From: JADHUC01 sp964617665
Lineage (GTDB): Bacteria > Planctomycetota > Planctomycetia > Pirellulales > Pirellulaceae
Direction: 5' to 3'
DNA length: 64,000 nt
NCBI GenBank assembly: GCA_964617665.1
Contig: CAZUAH010000007.1
Location: 1-64,000 of the forward strand
The stretch's first letter is position 1. Each line of letters begins with the position of its first letter. This document shows positions 62,814-64,000 of this stretch, one piece after another. Made by a program: the position numbers and the translations under genes. Below the pieces are notes generated by a model that saw only the letters and a program-made list of their open reading frames with translations, had not been told where the DNA came from and ran no database searches.

Positions 62814-63361
62814 GTGTCGGACTCCAGTTCTTCGACGACAATGCTTGTGTTTGTGTAAATGTCGATGCCCGCCGCGATTTCCAGCGAGGTTCTCACGATC
62901 TCCGCTGCTTCCAGGTTCGAGTGGGCAATCAAGGCCCGCGCGGCCGCTACCGCATAATTTCCGCCCGATCCGATCCCTACGACTCCATCCGTCGGCTGAA
63001 TCACATCGCCTGTGCCGCTAACCAGCAACGTGTGCTTGGCATCCGCTACGGTCATCAATGCCTCCAAACGACGCAATGCGCGGTCGGTGCGCCATTCCTT
63101 GGCTAGTTCCGTGGCCGCACGAGGCACGTTTGCTGGATAGTCCTTCAGTTTTGCCTCGAATCGTTCCAGCAGCGCGAACGCATCGGCGCTTCCGCCTGCG
63201 AAACCGCACAGAACGCTGCCGTCGACCAATCGGCGAATCTTCACCGCGTCGGCCTTCATCACGGAGTTCGCCAGCGTTACCTGCCCGTCGCCCCCCATGG
63301 CGACCTTGCCTTTGTGCCTGACCGATAGAATAGTCGTCGCATGTATCTTCATGTCAGTCAT
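62810..63361 (-). CDS. hslV: ATP-dependent protease peptidase subunit HslV
   Basis: Proteasome-like Thr peptidase; 183 residues. The Thr nucleophile lies after a short propeptide (MTDMKIHA-TTILSVRHKG), followed by GGDGQVTLANSVMK. GSGGNYAVAAARALI is also family-typical. A start at the second ATG (63352) would give a shorter propeptide and is equally possible; neither has a clear ribosome-binding site. The upstream region holds the inverted repeat at 63567-63602. Confidence 0.95.
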   Translation of the reverse strand: MTDMKIHATTILSVRHKGKVAMGGDGQVTLANSVMKADAVKIRRLVDGSVLCGFAGGSADAFALLERFEAKLKDYPANVPRAATELAKEWRTDRALRRLEALMTVADAKHTLLVSGTGDVIQPTDGVVGIGSGGNYAVAAARALIAHSNLEAAEIVRTSLEIAAGIDIYTNTSIVVEELESDT

Positions 63362-63566
63362 AGGCTTAGCTTTCTGATGCCCTCAGCGATGCCAAACCAC
63401 TAGTTTCGCGGAAAACGGCCGACAACTCCAGGGGCGACAAGCGGAAATGCTGGGCTATGTCCATCCGAGCAAGAAACGGTGGGCCACGAGTCCCAACCCC
63501 CGGCCCTGCGGTCGCAGTACCACCGCCTACTTCTCAATTGTACTGATGCTGAGTAAATTGGGACGG

Positions 63567-63602
63567 GCATCAAAATGCCTCCGCTTCGTGTCGTTTTGAT
63601 GC
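63567..63602. repeat. Inverted repeat in the hslV/GYF divergent promoter region
   Basis: GCATCAAAA (63567-63575) and TTTTGATGC (63594-63602) are perfect 9-base arms with an 18-base loop, centred about 65 bases before the GYF_2 gene and 205 bases before hslV. It could be a regulator binding site. It does not match a CIRCE element. Confidence 0.4.
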
Positions 63603-63648
63603 GTCTCATTTCCCACTCATCTCAATCACAGGGAGAGGCAAACGAGTT

Positions 63649-63882
63649 ATGGCAACACAATGGTTCTGCAAGTTGAAGGATGGGGTACGTGGGCCGATCA
63701 GTGGTGCTGAACTCAAGGAAAAGGTCCGTGATGGCGAAGTCAGCGGCGTAACGCTCGTCCGCAAGGACGATTCCCGATGGTTCCCTGCCAAGGAAGTAGT
63801 TGGGCTGTTTGAAGCCGCCTTTGGCGACGATCCAGAAAAGATGAAGAAGGCTCAGGAAACCGAACTTCCGGGGGACTATTGA
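63649..63882 (+). CDS. Small GYF_2-domain protein
   Basis: 77 residues. The domain has WFCKLKDGVRGPISGAELKE and WFPAKEV, the GYF_2 (DUF4339) pattern W-x3-x-G-x2-GP-x-S-x2-L, which in bacteria often stands alone or beside membrane segments and binds other proteins. GGGAGAGG lies 13-20 bases before the ATG. The gene diverges from hslV and is convergent with the gene at the window end. Confidence 0.8.
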   Translation: MATQWFCKLKDGVRGPISGAELKEKVRDGEVSGVTLVRKDDSRWFPAKEVVGLFEAAFGDDPEKMKKAQETELPGDY

Positions 63883-63896
63883 AGCACGTCTCACCG

Positions 63897-64000
63897 TCAG
63901 TGGAAGCCTGGAAAGTCTTTGGGCTCCACGGTCTCGCAACGCAACTCGCCATCGCACGCGGCTGCACGCAATACTGTGCCCGGTCCGGCACGAATGCTAT
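63897..64000 (-). CDS. 3' end of a gene leaving the window, product unclear
   Basis: A minus-strand frame runs in from the right edge and ends at TGA 63897-63899, reading AGPGTVLRAAACDGELRC and ending PKDFPGFH. Only about 34 codons are visible. The PGTVL/DGELR pattern reminds me of the C-terminal domain of methionyl-tRNA formyltransferase-like proteins, but this is a guess. The convergent arrangement with the GYF_2 gene, 14 bases between the stops, supports a real gene. Other frames here are shadows. Confidence 0.4.
   Translation of the reverse strand, partial: SIRAGPGTVLRAAACDGELRCETVEPKDFPGFH

Overview
The window looks like a chromosomal segment of a planctomycete, probably of the Pirellulales type. 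The basis is gene content: a secreted sulfatase, secreted or lipoprotein families with planctomycete character, formylmethanofuran dehydrogenase-type C1 genes (B and D subunits) in an otherwise bacterial background, an alternative GlmU-like nucleotidyltransferase, a HEAT-like/Hint secreted protein, fused ABC-2 permeases, and several families of dispersed palindromes. Genes lie on both strands in short operons. There is no rRNA, no CRISPR array, no prophage and no transposase. The most accessory-looking piece is a compact 930-bp element built on a GxxExxY gene (26264-27193). A run of ten N at 35359-35368 marks a scaffold join.

Layout. 1-6500: 3' part of tRNA-Lys, homoserine dehydrogenase, a sulfatase, an LptF/LptG permease, then leuA behind a candidate attenuator (18-codon leader peptide with seven leucines, followed by an intrinsic terminator). 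6500-17300: membrane protein plus HtrA protease, Aat, an unusual E1-like protein, a lipoprotein, a CE15-type esterase, a macro-domain protein, a beta-helix protein, a flippase-like membrane protein, tRNA-Ala(GGC), and a polyprenyl-phosphate mannosyltransferase-like GT2. 17600-26300: STAS protein, MFS nucleoside-type transporter, MgtE, RNase III, a PP-loop tRNA-thiolation-like enzyme, and MutS.

26264-30400: GxxExxY element, then a molybdate/tungstate-type ABC importer (ATPase, permease, and a binding protein carrying two fused binding domains). 30500-36100: an operon of Tat-exported flavodoxin-like protein, Na+/solute symporter and ceramidase-like protein, then a HAD phosphatase, the scaffold gap and a lysine-rich secreted protein. 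36400-42300: duplicated ABC-2 permease, two CNNM/CorC-type membrane proteins, a PQQ-propeller protein and a 59-residue protein. 42400-51300: PLP decarboxylase, Dus, the Hint protein, a FlK-like thioesterase, rhamnulokinase, a canonical ThiF/MoeB-like E1, and a nucleoside hydrolase. 51500-56100: a cluster of envelope proteins (a DUF11-like lipoprotein and two paralogous surface proteins), then a secreted protein. 56100-64000: alternative GlmU, FwdD-FwdB, an amidase, a zinc-ribbon membrane protein, HslVU, a GYF_2 protein and the end of a gene leaving the window.

The parts most worth a second look are the leucine-responsive leader in front of leuA; the GxxExxY element with 32-bp perfect inverted repeats, whose gene is interrupted by one TGA and whose edge supplies the last codons of the neighbouring ABC ATPase; a dispersed palindrome translated inside the ceramidase-like protein's N terminus; and FwdB, which keeps the cysteines needed for an Fe-S/Mo(W) enzyme and lies in the same window as a Mo/W-type importer. 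Product names rest on motifs read by eye; no database search was possible.
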